A stretch of DNA of 62,857 nucleotides from Alphaproteobacteria bacterium (GCA_023259375.1 JAHFQC010000015.1:1-62857), one strand, 5' to 3'. Counted from the stretch's first letter, positions 19,301-27,898 are shown. The notes: generated from the letters alone by a model not told the origin. Program-made: numbers and translations.

Positions 19301-20758
19301 CTGAACCAGCGTGCGAAAATCCTCCCCCGTCATTATGCCGCCCTTAACGTGCCAGCGGTTTTGGAAGTCGCGCAGCAGCAACTGCTCACGGGTGATGCGG
19401 CTGAGATCGGGCAAATTCTTCGCCATGCGCGTGAGATGGTAGGCAGTGCGCGGGTGCAGAGCAGCGTCCAACACCTTGTCCGAGACCAGGGCAATATCGA
19501 TGCCGCGGGCCACCAGATAGGCGTCGCGCTCCTCTTTCTCGAATTTGGGCACCGCAATTGTATTCAGCATGTCGCTATAGCTCTGCGCGATAGCGAGACG
19601 GTTGCTCCAGTCGTAAGAGCGGCAGGCAAGAACAATGCGGAAGAGCGAGGCCACGTCACTGCTGAGAAGGGGCGCCAGCCACTCAACCCAGTCGAATGGG
19701 TCAAGCTCATCGAGACCGTCGACCAAGACCAAGACCTTGACCGACTTGTCGTCGGACTTCGCCCAGCGACGCACGCGGCGTTGCCAGAATAGCTTTGGAT
19801 CCGCCACCTTGGTGTAGGATGAGGCGAACATGTCGGCGAGAGTTTCGATAACAGCGTCATAGCCGTTCTTGGCTTCTTCCGCCCGCTTGGATTTGATCAC
19901 GACTACTACGGGGGGTGTCGAGACCGAGGCTAACCCGCGCATGAACTGCAAGCCCTGCCAAGTCTTGCCGGTGCCTTCGTCGCCAATAAGCCCGACGATC
20001 CGCTTGTCGCCACTCCACCAGTTTTGCAGCCCCTGGCTCAGTCCCGGCCGCGCTACTGGCGGCGCTTCCGCTAGCAGGACCGGCGAAGGACCAGCAAGCC
20101 TCCGCGCCAGCACAGGGTCGCGGTAAATTTGGTCGAGCACGATGTGAGTGTGTTTGGCCGCCGCGCGGAGACCAACCTCCTCCGAGCGCAAATCGGCCAG
20201 CACGGCCGTGCTCACCACTTCGAAGAAGGAGTCGGCCTTGATGGCATTCAAGGCCCGCTGGATGTCTGCCCCTGGCAGCGCTTTGATCGTGATATCCGGA
20301 TAGGCGGCGCACAGCGCAGCGAGACGAGGTAAACCGGACGCCGCACCCCAGTCTAGGGCGATGAAGCTCCAGCCTAGACCATGCGCGTGTTCCGTCAGTT
20401 CCTGGGCCTCTTTGCCATTGAGTGCCTTGGTGCTGGCCATCACCCATGTGTCGATATCGGGATAAGCGCTTTCGGCACGCACCATTTCGCCCAGAAGCGT
20501 GTTGAGATTAAAGCCTGTGCCTTTTTCATAGCGCTTTGCCTGCATGGCGCGCCGGGCGCTGGTGTTCGACGGATCAGACAGGGCGTCAACGCCTTTCTGG
20601 TCGCCGGACGACATCAGCCGCATTTGCCCCGCCGTCGCAGCGCTCACCAGTGCCGCGATCAAGCCTTCGAACCCGTCCTTAGTCGCGTCCAGCTGGACCA
20701 AGCGCTGCCGCAGAATTTCGCTGGGAGTCGATGGCGGTATCTTAGTGGGTTTGCTCAT
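16376..20758 (-). CDS. STAND-like NTPase with N-terminal Mrr-like nuclease domain
   Basis: A 1460-aa protein. Residues 28-80 fit a PD-(D/E)xK/Mrr-type fold: FEGLIAALV with E31, SSGDQKGVD with D53 and D58, and AMQAKRY with Q73 and K75. The NTPase has Walker A GDEGTGKT (259-266) and Walker B VLVLVDGLDELD (about 342-353), the latter with the paired acidic residues typical of NACHT/STAND ATPases. The remaining 1000 residues are helical and would be the sensor. It resembles the neighbouring 1683-aa protein in plan but I see no shared sequence, so the two may recognise different invaders. ATG 20758 is used; a TTG five codons upstream is open and no strong ribosome site is visible for either. Confidence 0.72.
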   Translation of the reverse strand: MSKPTKIPPSTPSEILRQRLVQLDATKDGFEGLIAALVSAATAGQMRLMSSGDQKGVDALSDPSNTSARRAMQAKRYEKGTGFNLNTLLGEMVRAESAYPDIDTWVMASTKALNGKEAQELTEHAHGLGWSFIALDWGAASGLPRLAALCAAYPDITIKALPGADIQRALNAIKADSFFEVVSTAVLADLRSEEVGLRAAAKHTHIVLDQIYRDPVLARRLAGPSPVLLAEAPPVARPGLSQGLQNWWSGDKRIVGLIGDEGTGKTWQGLQFMRGLASVSTPPVVVVIKSKRAEEAKNGYDAVIETLADMFASSYTKVADPKLFWQRRVRRWAKSDDKSVKVLVLVDGLDELDPFDWVEWLAPLLSSDVASLFRIVLACRSYDWSNRLAIAQSYSDMLNTIAVPKFEKEERDAYLVARGIDIALVSDKVLDAALHPRTAYHLTRMAKNLPDLSRITREQLLLRDFQNRWHVKGGIMTGEDFRTLVQNMAKQAQDAALHQKAFSMTKGAVLEEVQDITGYDKSKMRTVLSDLLSSAWCQTSGANPTKLEFRDEHLPDAVGMALASEIIGKDVGEAEKHLERFLEPWGADDILEPILRTCATTLMIEPTVGDGLCAMILKRWFKVPFHNDAGQDFWRRVHIFRPTLMLDFAEENGRNHRNWLVEWGIANLWEDHPEARQIVEDRLRQWLIQSLLPKHRKQDNADFERYMNRERRWQLGRAAVLQRNGLTQWHQALTTEPKSDESYLPTLAVRTMSFLPRLPMLPLIREWALTTAAAGHSDIRDNMAALVRYNKIDYGAVLIPLRACANELRAKVGLGVGRRAAAALLHLTGLEEDAVAADALSRPDRPQSGTMLKISDGEIGVTPDGLANCKNLMAALEPFAGDPHMRLSPALRAALQPMVTDLVMRPDVLRNSASHRRAVVRWFKDDLRAAVAAQLLAPLPTAVTEADARGNLRELGLLAVPGLDEAERGAVGENFAKGVEPDGTGWPIAIAYQLSALPAPDQIALVVRTPREHLPKDFGYLLRPPTRDDVEALAHSIDFTASSDDTQLRLQLLCGLIERHNIEGLGAKLDWITAFQHIDRTIATNAMEVALALDKAGAAVALKEADWTYKSAIAPQERFMGSNLLAALPDSEFPTVLARLQPEALVYLYYDRANLRPVLTAPILDWLKDEFLTRRTSHSIGGQYMVYSRRNDFYASFYADQGDAVDAVLQHVFADRATRRNITFSDVTSPGWPLLRAAGNRHPDLAAQWWVSALEDNRGSYIGNAETYPARLVPNPTTEGMRREMLRRADTDDCMFRAAVALQSGGHQATLIAEAQHCWHSTLAVEKARALVIAAFLCESAEANALWDTLQRPVAGWLSGIYDKTQRIFREGSQARHWARVVSQSSDVAEIWTAYLLLLDTVDDRLFIDPPAFDVPTKSWKAHWLDYLLEQRTAARSENQKSWKDGQLLSPKVSDMVYLD

Positions 20759-20994
20759 AACGTGGCATGCCAAATTCGGGAAAGGAACGCGCGTGGCGGG
20801 AGACTCAGAGTATAGCAGAGCCGGGCCGGAAACGGGGCCACGGGCCTAAGTGCAAAACAGACCTCTGGGTGATCATTCTCTCATTGGAGCGTTACGAGAA
20901 TAGAGCCGCTACAGTCTTCAACGACTGTTGAAAATTTCAGCATATGGTTCTCGGTCGCTCCCGATCTTCCAAGCCATCTCCGAAAGTGTGGTTC

Positions 20995-21285
20995 CTATCG
21001 AAATAACGAAGGAATATCCCGCGCGCCGTCGTAGATGTGCAGGATTTCAACGCCACCGTCGATCGGACGGTAATAGACCATGTAACGGCTGACGGGCCAA
21101 GAACGCACAAGCGGCCCAAGGTCGGACTCGGCGGGGCCGAAGTTAGGATACTCGGCCAACTTGGAAAACGCGTCGTACAGCCGATCAATGATGCGATCTG
21201 CGGCGGGCTCATTGTCTAGGGCGATGAGCACCCAGATTTCCTGCAGCTCACGTTTGGCATCGGCTGTGAGCGTCGCTCGCTTCAT
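20995..21285 (-). CDS. parE: ParE/RelE-family toxin
   Basis: A 96-aa toxin of usual ParE length: LTADAKRELQEIWVLIA at the N terminus, then AADRIIDRLYDAFSKLAEYPNFG and the C-terminal strand block VSRYMVYYRPIDGGVEILHIYDGARDI. ParE proteins poison DNA gyrase. It overlaps the antitoxin stop by 4 bp (ATGA), the usual coupled arrangement. It lies at the right end of island I, and relics of the same module lie at 40.8 and 54.2 kb. Confidence 0.92.
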   Translation of the reverse strand: MKRATLTADAKRELQEIWVLIALDNEPAADRIIDRLYDAFSKLAEYPNFGPAESDLGPLVRSWPVSRYMVYYRPIDGGVEILHIYDGARDIPSLFR

Positions 21286-21572
21286 GTCTTGGCCTTCTCC
21301 GCAGAGCGACGAGCTGCAAGTAGCGCCCTGCCCTCTGCTTTGATGGTCTCCGCCGAGACCTCCCCGACATTGCCGCTGGCAATGCTTCGGGCAATCACGT
21401 CGCGCAGCAGTGCGCGTTCTTGCTCGGCTTGGCCGCGCTGTACCTTCCAAGTTCGCAGGGCTTCGCGAACGACTTCGCTTGCGCTCGCATAGTCGCCGGA
21501 CTCGACGGCCCGACCGATCATGGCCGCCATCTCTTCGGTCAGGGTGACACTCAGCTTCGCTTCACTCGGCAT
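21282..21572 (-). CDS. parD: ParD-family antitoxin
   Basis: A 96-aa antitoxin. The N-terminal ribbon-helix-helix EAKLSVTLTEEMAAMIGRAV and SASEVVREALRTW bind DNA and repress the operon; the charged C-terminal half would wrap the toxin. It is the first gene of the parDE pair. It probably stabilises island I against loss. Confidence 0.92.
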   Translation of the reverse strand: MPSEAKLSVTLTEEMAAMIGRAVESGDYASASEVVREALRTWKVQRGQAEQERALLRDVIARSIASGNVGEVSAETIKAEGRALLAARRSAEKAKT

Positions 21573-21602
21573 AGCAGCTCCTCACAATTGGCGGATACTA
21601 TA

Positions 21603-21800
21603 GCATAGTATCGCCTCCTTTTACATTGGGACGAGGGAAATGGAGTGGCATGCTTGGATGCCTAAAGTGAGAAGCCTGATCGGTTCATCTCGCCGAGATC
21701 ACGACAAAAATCCTGAGCAAAATTTGGCGGCAAATGTGGGGGCATCTCAAAAATTCAAAAGTTGAAATTTCTTTGGTTTTCTTGCTATTAAGTCAAACTT
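21603..21800 (+). repeat. Island right-end repeat, copy 1
   Basis: A stretch containing GCATAGTATCGCC, GACAAAAATCCT, a tgggggcat block, AAAAATTCAAAA and TTTTCTTGC..AAACTTATGGCT. It recurs in the same order and orientation at 40870-41066, each copy leading directly into a degraded tRNA-Ser 3' end. It marks the right end of an element and is evidence that islands I and II are relatives. Confidence 0.75.
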
Positions 21801-21805
21801 ATGGC

Positions 21806-21905
21806 TCCCTCCGGTCCGCCAGCTTTTCTTTTCAGGCTGCTTCACAGCCTCCCACAAGATCTTCAGACCCCACAAAATCAGGCAAATTCTGCGCTGTGCC
21901 GCCCA
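21806..21905 (+). other. Internal att site between islands I and II
   Basis: TCCCTCCGGTCCGCC (21806-21820) matches the tRNA-Ser 3' end with one base missing. It is followed by about 90 bp similar to the sequence downstream of the real tRNA (aaaatcaggca-a-tctgc-c-gtgccg). This is the junction where island I ends and the left end of island II begins. Confidence 0.7.
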
Positions 21906-21988
21906 ATGACGGCTCCCCGCATCCCGAGCCGCTGGGGGGTATATTTGGGGGGCACATTTCGAAAATCGAAGTGCGGATATACCCCCAA

Positions 21989-22572
21989 TGCCTCTGACCG
22001 ATGCGGCCTGCAAAGGCGCCCGCCCCCAGCCCGACCAAACCGCGCCGCCACATGAGCAACAACACCATCCTGAAGGCGCTGGAGCGGCTCGGCTACAAAG
22101 GCCGCATGATCGCCTTGATACCTCGAGGTGGTGCCGACCAGCGCACGCTACTCGCAGCTGAATACCGATTCGGTAGGAGCGAAAAAGCCCCGACCGTAGT
22201 GTCTCGCCGGAAACGCCCCTTGCCGGATTCTTGGCCAGGACATCCTGCGCAGGCTGGAGGCCGACATTTTCCCGGTGACTGGCATTCCGTTGCCCAGTGG
22301 CTGGCATCACGCCCCTTGCCCTCTTGGATGCCCTCTGAGAGATCGAGAGCCGCGGTACGGGTAATGCGCCGGCCGCCGGGCAGTATTGCGGCCAAATCTT
22401 CCACTATGCCGTGGTGACCAGTGCGGGCAGAGGGCAACCCAATACCGATCCGAAAGCCCCCCAAGCCGGTCAAGCACGGGCATCTTTCGGCGCCGGAGCC
22501 GAAAAACCTGCCGAAATTCCAGCACACCCTGAAGCGCAACGACACCCGGCTGTTCGTGGTCAGACTTGCGGA
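21989..22572 (+). pseudogene. Scrambled integrase relic (island II integrase)
   Basis: At 21989 ATG the sequence encodes the same start as the intact integrase (MPLTDA, then CKGARP). After about 13 codons it jumps to a segment matching 4915-5000 of the intact gene (SPTKPRRHMSNNTILKALERLGYKGRM). From about 22220 to 22572 it matches 4365-4700, the core-binding region that should have come before. So the pieces are out of order, with deletions and frameshifts, and no catalytic domain survives. Island II can therefore not move by its own integrase. Confidence 0.8.
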
Positions 22573-22923
22573 AGCAGCCTGGGATTTTGCTGCGCAAGCA
22601 TATTGGCGCTCGAGACCGATCCTCCGACACCATCACGAATTTGCGGCAGTTGTTCCCGCGCAGTCGGCATTTCCAGTCCACCAACCATAGACGGGGCAGC
22701 CGAGATCAACCGGCTCGAAACAAACAATAACGCCCCAACTTCAAAATCAATCTGATCGCCAAACCGACCTATCGGTCTCTCCAAGACGTGCAGATCAGCA
22801 AATGGGAATGAGCCGTCGAAGTTGCACTTTCGCAAGTCCTGAAACGGCTACTCTCGACATGCACGAAGGAGATCACAAAATGCTCTGCTAGTGACAATGA
22901 AATTCGGTCAATCGCCCGGACTA
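22573..22923. other. Unassigned intergenic stretch
   Basis: No gene is supported. The segment about 22575-22840 has an open frame on each strand and the look of a degraded coding or insertion sequence, but I cannot name it. No clear terminator hairpin is seen after the operon end at 22924. Confidence 0.4.
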
Positions 22924-23529
22924 TCAGTATCCAACAATATCATCGTCAGATGGCTTTTGTTTTGGCACCTTTGTCTTCTTTGCCTTTGCTGGTGCAGGCT
23001 TCGTTGGCGGAGGAGTTTTTCCCGGAACACTCGCCGGGACCGCTCGCCGTTCGGCCAAAATTTGGTTTACCACATTGATCCGGTACAGCGCATCGCGCGG
23101 AAACGAAAATCCGTCACAAACATCAAGGCTCCCTCCACACGGGGTACCCGCCGCTTGATTCTGGGTAATAGCCAGTGACTTATTGTAGTAAACCAATGCC
23201 GCCTCGAATGCGCCCAAGCCCTCGGCGGCTCTTCCCAAATAGAAATACGATTGGTCGTCGCGATGGTTCAATCTGACAATCATTAATGCCAGATTTCTCC
23301 AGTTTCCGGTGTCGTAGTTTCTCCGCAGCTCGATTCTGTTCCAACCGTATTGTCCGGCGCAGGCCAGAGTGCAGTTAAGCTCCACAGATCCGTTACCGAT
23401 TACCGTCAGTATGTTTTGCTGTTCGTAATATGGAATGCTTTGGGTATTTACCGCGCAGCCTCCAAGCACCAAGGCAATGAGGACCGAAGGTGATACACCA
23501 ATCCACCGCACATTTTTCCGTACATCCAT
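22924..23529 (-). CDS. Lipoprotein, last gene of the 12-gene operon
   Basis: A 201-aa protein with a signal peptide and lipobox (VLGGC, Cys near residue 25). A short TPR-like segment (SYFYLGRAAEGLGAFEAALVYYNKSL) follows, then a proline/lysine-rich tail (PPPTKPAPAKAKKTKVPKQ) such as those that reach into or bind the cell wall. It is expected at the inner leaflet of the outer membrane. ATG 23529 overlaps the preceding stop by one base (TGATG), so it is translationally coupled. No named family is recognised. Confidence 0.75.
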   Translation of the reverse strand: MDVRKNVRWIGVSPSVLIALVLGGCAVNTQSIPYYEQQNILTVIGNGSVELNCTLACAGQYGWNRIELRRNYDTGNWRNLALMIVRLNHRDDQSYFYLGRAAEGLGAFEAALVYYNKSLAITQNQAAGTPCGGSLDVCDGFSFPRDALYRINVVNQILAERRAVPASVPGKTPPPTKPAPAKAKKTKVPKQKPSDDDIVGY

Positions 23530-24431
23530 CAGTCTGCCTCTCCCATTCCATTACTCCGTGCGAACCTTTCATCTTGCTTCAGATATTTGGGAGCGTTTGG
23601 AGCGGCGCGTGCGGCACCAAATCGGACAACAACTCGCGAAAAATCCCGCTCGCCGCGCTTTTTATCGAAATATGTACAGCGATATGAAATCCGCGATTGA
23701 GAAACACAGCTCACTGGAAAATTGTGTGTCGACCAATAGGCAAAGAGACCACTGCTATCAGTGAACGAGAAGGGACCGATTCCGTACAGACGGATCATCC
23801 GGCCAGCAACGGTTATCGCACTTGTACCATAATGTATCTGTTCTACTTCGCCACGGATTACACCGACCGGTGCCGGTGCGACTTTTTCCGGAGTGGACCT
23901 CGGCAGCTGCGATTGCGCTGGTGTCACCACATTCCCGGATTGTCTCGATTTGTCTATGGTGGTGTCCGTCCTCATGGACAACGAGGTAGGTGCGGCTCCG
24001 CTATTGGGCCGTGGTTGCTCAGACTGGCCCAGATAAATCAGGAGAACAACCAGGCCAACCACGCAAATCGCACCAAAAAACACATTCCAATCAGAACCCG
24101 ACGTCTTTTTGTTGGACGATATATTGTTTGCCCCTATCTCTGTTTTTACGGGCTCGGGACGTATTAACCCATACTTATCGCATATACGCAGTATGTCCGG
24201 CCTCTTTGCAGCATTCTCGGCAACAATATAGACGTCACCGCTGCTGAAAGCTTCGCAGCCAGTTTCTACTTCAATCTTCTGGGCCACGGCCGGTGCAGTG
24301 TTGTCTTCCGCAATTTTGTCAACCGGAATACGAATTAGATGCACAACAGTATCGCGAGCTGCGTCTATAGCGCGCAAATCGCCATTCTGCGCCTCACCTA
24401 CAATCCGGAAGCGGTAAAGATGCCGTGGCAT
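23529..24431 (-). CDS. Membrane protein with degenerate SNase-like C-terminal domain
   Basis: A 300-aa protein. Residues 1-90 (HLYRFRIVGEAQNGDLRAID) are paralogous to the N terminus of the next upstream gene. One transmembrane helix follows (VFFGAICVVGLVVLLIYLG), then a Ser/Thr-rich linker. The C-terminal stretch EQIHYGTSAITVAGRMIRLYGIGPF resembles the opening strands of the staphylococcal-nuclease fold (V-DGDTI-V-G-IRLYGID), with the catalytic Asp positions replaced. If inactive it may bind rather than cut. ATG 24431 is chosen because homology to the paralogue starts there. Confidence 0.65.
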   Translation of the reverse strand: MPRHLYRFRIVGEAQNGDLRAIDAARDTVVHLIRIPVDKIAEDNTAPAVAQKIEVETGCEAFSSGDVYIVAENAAKRPDILRICDKYGLIRPEPVKTEIGANNISSNKKTSGSDWNVFFGAICVVGLVVLLIYLGQSEQPRPNSGAAPTSLSMRTDTTIDKSRQSGNVVTPAQSQLPRSTPEKVAPAPVGVIRGEVEQIHYGTSAITVAGRMIRLYGIGPFSFTDSSGLFAYWSTHNFPVSCVSQSRISYRCTYFDKKRGERDFSRVVVRFGAARAAPNAPKYLKQDERFARSNGMGEAD

Positions 24432-24505
24432 AAATAATTCTCCTTTGCCCGTCAGACCAAACGCAACGCAACCGTTCAAACCATCTGGCGAGCGGAATCG
24501 CGCGT

Positions 24506-25654
24506 TTAGGGGCACACCTCTGTTTCCTTCATGGAGGATGTTGTTATGATGCAATCCGCCGCGGCCGACGCATAGCAGGTGTAGCCCCCAAACCACTCTG
24601 GCCGCACTTGGGTATTAAGAACGCGCCCGTTTTCCAAAGCGCCTTGGCAGGAATTTCGCAGAGCGACGGCGGCAAAATTTGCTGCCAACTGACACGCTGA
24701 TGAGGGGACCATCGCGTAGCCGGAATTGTTGGTCTGCAGCGGTTGGCGTGACGTGAAATATTGCGGATTACTTTCGATGTGGCAGCGGGCCAGACGCCTA
24801 CGCACATCATCGGCATAATTAGAATTTCCGTATCGCTGCAGAAACTCTTCGTAATTGGCCTTTCTTGGGGTTCCTATGGCCTTCAAATAGGAGCTATGCG
24901 CTTCGGCGTCCAATTCGGCAGCGCGCTCTCTTTCGCGCTGTTCGGCCAATTCCCTCTCCTGTCTTTCAGCCTCACGCTTTTGATCCTCGGCTTCGCGCTC
25001 TTTTCGGCGACGCTCGGCCTCGTCTTTCAACGTAGCCAGGCGCTGGCGTGCCTCCGATTCGTGAAGTCCTTCCGCAGCATACTTATCGAGAAACTCCTGC
25101 ATCGCCGCGACCGTGCCGACAGACTGAGCCGTCTCCCACGCGCTTTCTATAAGACTGCGGCGATTGGAAATTCCGGCATCGGCCTTCTGGCGAAAATAGC
25201 CCTTGGGATAGGAGCCAATATAGGTTTCATACGAGGAGATGGTATTGCTTTGGCTGGCCGTCTCCCACGCCGAACGTTCGGCCGGCGAGATAGTGGGATT
25301 AGCGGCAACCAAAATAATCGCGGCCAAGATGAGAAAAGCTGCGATGCCTGAAACCGCTAAGAGCGGGAAGGGCTTCGGAGCATCTATCGGAGGAGGCAAG
25401 GGTTCGCGCCCTTGCTCCTGAAGCATTGCCGCTTCCTGCGCAGTGTCGCAGACAACATAGATTTCACCATGGTCGGTGAAATATTCGCGGCCACTTTTCT
25501 CGGCTAGCGCCTCAACTATGCCCTGTTGCTCACGGGACTTACCCTCCCGCCCTAGCCGTAGGAGGTAAACGCTGGAGCCGTTGCCTTCATCAATCGCCGA
25601 CCAGATATCCGACCTCGCCTCACCGCTAACCCGAAATCGATACAGCCGGTCCAT
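24506..25654 (-). CDS. Membrane protein with paralogous N-terminal domain and coiled coil
   Basis: A 382-aa protein. The cytoplasmic N-terminal domain (about 1-85, LYRFRVSGEARSDIWSAIDE) matches the neighbouring gene product. There is one transmembrane helix at about 96-117 (LLAVSGIAAFLILAAIILVA), repeats of a short helical unit (AWETASQSNTISSYETYI, AWETAQSVGTVAAMQEFL), and a long charged coiled coil (about 200-250) rich in Glu/Arg. The C-terminal region has several Cys and would lie in the periplasm. It is 26 bp from the protease gene. No family is recognised. Confidence 0.7.
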   Translation of the reverse strand: MDRLYRFRVSGEARSDIWSAIDEGNGSSVYLLRLGREGKSREQQGIVEALAEKSGREYFTDHGEIYVVCDTAQEAAMLQEQGREPLPPPIDAPKPFPLLAVSGIAAFLILAAIILVAANPTISPAERSAWETASQSNTISSYETYIGSYPKGYFRQKADAGISNRRSLIESAWETAQSVGTVAAMQEFLDKYAAEGLHESEARQRLATLKDEAERRRKEREAEDQKREAERQERELAEQRERERAAELDAEAHSSYLKAIGTPRKANYEEFLQRYGNSNYADDVRRRLARCHIESNPQYFTSRQPLQTNNSGYAMVPSSACQLAANFAAVALRNSCQGALENGRVLNTQVRPEWFGGYTCYASAAADCIITTSSMKETEVCP

Positions 25655-25680
25655 CTTCGACGCCCCTATTTGAGATTGGC

Positions 25681-27129
25681 CTATTGGCGACTTGCAGTGA
25701 CGAGCAAGACGATGCCGGAGATAAGCGCGACCGCCACTATCACTGCGATGAAAAGAAAGGAGCCAAAATGGCGTGATCGTGTACGCGTCGAAGGCTCTGC
25801 CTGTGAAGCAGGCCTTTGAAAGGCGCCAGATGGGCGGCTCTGTGCATACGAGGCCCGACGTCCCGCCCCCGGCCCGGAAGCTGTCAGTTCGCTGACGAAT
25901 TCTCTCGGCGCACCGATACCAGGATAAGATACGGCGAGATTGCGAAACAGGATGAGAGCACGGCCATGCCCACCGCGTTCGTATTCCTGAAGCGCTTCAG
26001 TGTATCTTTCCGTGAACCGACTTTGGCTTGGTTGGACACCAACTGCGTTTAGGAAATTCCTTGCCAAATCAATCGCGATGGCGAAATTCACGCCTTGCGT
26101 TTCCTTCATCTGGAACGTGGCGAGACCAACCACTTCGCCCCGCGCATTGAAAACCGGGCCACCGCTATTTCCCGGATTGATCGCCGCATCCATCTGAATG
26201 TCCTGCCAGCCGCCCGCGGTGTCTTGAATGCCGCTGACATGTCCAACGGTCAACGAAGGCTGAATGTGGGATTCGGTTTTGAAAAGAGGTTGAAAGGCGA
26301 CCTTGCCCGGGTAGCCCATTACATAGATGTCGGCACCCGGACGCACTCCGCTTTCGTTAAGCCCAGGGCTCAACGGCACCGTGGGGTATTCGCCGTCTGG
26401 TGCCTTCAAAACAGCGACATCCATACCCGGCGTTGGTTCGCCGATCTTGATGACATCGCAAGGGAGAAGTTTGATATGCCGTGCGTCAGCGCTTTGCGCA
26501 TTAGGCATTATTATGCCGACTTCACGGGTAAACTGAAACTTGCTGCGCGCAATGTCGTTTTCAAGCAAGACCAGGGCAAACTTTCTGCTCCCCTCGGTAT
26601 CAAGCTGATAACCCGGCATAATCCGCGCAATCAAAGCGTTGATCTCATCTGTCTGTGCTTTGACAAGATCCGCCAGGGAGTCGAGCGCAGCCTCTTTGAG
26701 ATCGGCGTCGGAGGGCTGCACCACATGGGCGTTGGTCAGGACATAACCGTTCGGTGTAACTATAAATCCCGAGCCCTGGCTCAAAAAGGAGCTGCTAACT
26801 TTTCGCGTTTCGCCGGCCGCCAAATAGGCATCTGGATTTCGAAGGAAAAGCTCCAGCAGAGCGGAGAGTGCGTCTTCCGTTTCTGGCTTTCTATCACCGA
26901 AGCTGGCCACAAGATCGCTCACAAGCTTCAAAGCATCTATGTGCGGTACAGCCAAATCGCTTTCCGCCTTGAACTCGACGACCACCTCTACGGTGGCCGG
27001 GCGGGCGCGATCGGCGATCTGTGTGGCGGTCAAATTGGAGGCGTGCTGGGAGCCGCTGCGACCGCAAGCAGCCAATACGAAACACAGGAAGCAGAGCTGA
27101 ATTCTACTGCGCCATTGCATCGCTCTCAC
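25681..27129 (-). CDS. Trypsin-like serine protease lipoprotein with C-terminal membrane anchor
   Basis: A 482-aa protein. A lipobox (VLAAC, Cys22) is followed by a trypsin/HtrA-like catalytic domain with the triad H135 (TNAHVV), D237 (GMDVAVL) and S322 (PGNSGGP). An insertion of about 90 residues lies between His and Asp. No PDZ domain follows. Instead there is a short helical region and a C-terminal transmembrane helix (about 455-478, [19 protein letters not shown]). With two membrane attachments it is placed at the periplasmic face. The complete triad suggests activity, perhaps triggering a downstream component of the operon. A start at the fourth codon (Met) is possible. Confidence 0.85.
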   Translation of the reverse strand: MRAMQWRSRIQLCFLCFVLAACGRSGSQHASNLTATQIADRARPATVEVVVEFKAESDLAVPHIDALKLVSDLVASFGDRKPETEDALSALLELFLRNPDAYLAAGETRKVSSSFLSQGSGFIVTPNGYVLTNAHVVQPSDADLKEAALDSLADLVKAQTDEINALIARIMPGYQLDTEGSRKFALVLLENDIARSKFQFTREVGIIMPNAQSADARHIKLLPCDVIKIGEPTPGMDVAVLKAPDGEYPTVPLSPGLNESGVRPGADIYVMGYPGKVAFQPLFKTESHIQPSLTVGHVSGIQDTAGGWQDIQMDAAINPGNSGGPVFNARGEVVGLATFQMKETQGVNFAIAIDLARNFLNAVGVQPSQSRFTERYTEALQEYERGGHGRALILFRNLAVSYPGIGAPREFVSELTASGPGAGRRASYAQSRPSGAFQRPASQAEPSTRTRSRHFGSFLFIAVIVAVALISGIVLLVTASRQ

Positions 27130-27135
27130 ATCCAG

Positions 27136-27882
27136 TCAAATCTGGATCTCTTCAATGATTGGCTCACAAATTAATGAGCCCGCCCCCCCTGCTCCGCTGC
27201 CGACGTAGCGAAGTCCCCGGCATTTCAGGGCTCTGACCGTCCTCGTGACTCCCTGAGAATCGGTGTAGCGCTCGTTCGCGCGAGGCGCGATGAACTGGAC
27301 GCGCGCCGAGTCAGCCATGCTGCGCAGGGCCGTCTGCAACGCTAGGTTCCTTTGAAAATGGTCGAAATAGAGATCGGAGTTTTTGACGGCAAGCTCGATG
27401 ATCGCAATGATGTCAGCTTCCGCAGATTCCTTGCGATCCTCTATCAGACCGCCGCGTTGGGCTATCAGCGTGCCCTTTTTAACTTTATCTGCCAATCCAG
27501 AGACAACCTCTTGCCCGGGGATTAGGCGCGTAAACTGAGCGGCCAGTTCTTGCCATTGCCGGGAGGCATCCAAGAACTTCTCGGCCCGGAGCAACCATTG
27601 CGGCATCAGCCATCGGTCTGCGACGGCAATGAACCGAGCTAAGCCCGCACTCAGAGAAAGAAAGGCATCTCGGGGGCATTCGCTGGTAGCTGCCGTTTGC
27701 GGGGCTTGCCCATCACACATCTTTGGAGCGCGCGTCTTGCGGCCAGTGGATACACTACGAGATACTTTACGGCTGGACCTCTTTGCCGTGAGGCCGGGCA
27801 ATACGTAGTTATAAACAACCAAGAAGGCCGCGGCGACAAACCCTACACAGATCACGGCGTCTGCTAGCATAATTCGATCCAA
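27136..27882 (-). CDS. Single-TM protein of the 12-gene operon
   Basis: A 248-aa protein with an N-terminal transmembrane helix (ADAVICVGFVAAAFLVVYNYVLP) followed by a basic stretch and a helical domain of unknown function ending with RGLRYVGSGAGGAGS. TTG 27882 is preferred because GGAGGG lies 6 nt upstream; an ATG four codons later (27870) is the alternative, with poor spacing. It sits 16 bp after the second Hsp70-like gene and 6 bp before the protease gene. No family is recognised. Confidence 0.65.
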   Translation of the reverse strand: MDRIMLADAVICVGFVAAAFLVVYNYVLPGLTAKRSSRKVSRSVSTGRKTRAPKMCDGQAPQTAATSECPRDAFLSLSAGLARFIAVADRWLMPQWLLRAEKFLDASRQWQELAAQFTRLIPGQEVVSGLADKVKKGTLIAQRGGLIEDRKESAEADIIAIIELAVKNSDLYFDHFQRNLALQTALRSMADSARVQFIAPRANERYTDSQGVTRTVRALKCRGLRYVGSGAGGAGSLICEPIIEEIQI

Positions 27883-27898
27883 CGGTATCCCTCCCCCG

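Noticed and set aside
4016..22000. Type IV secretion or coupling-protein genes for island I
   Set aside because: Looked for VirB4/VirD4/TraG-type ATPases; every large gene is accounted for and none fits, so the island is called mobilisable and not self-transmissible.
26095..27174. Open frame opposite the protease gene
   Set aside because: Its translation has no recognisable fold while the opposite strand carries a complete catalytic triad in frame.
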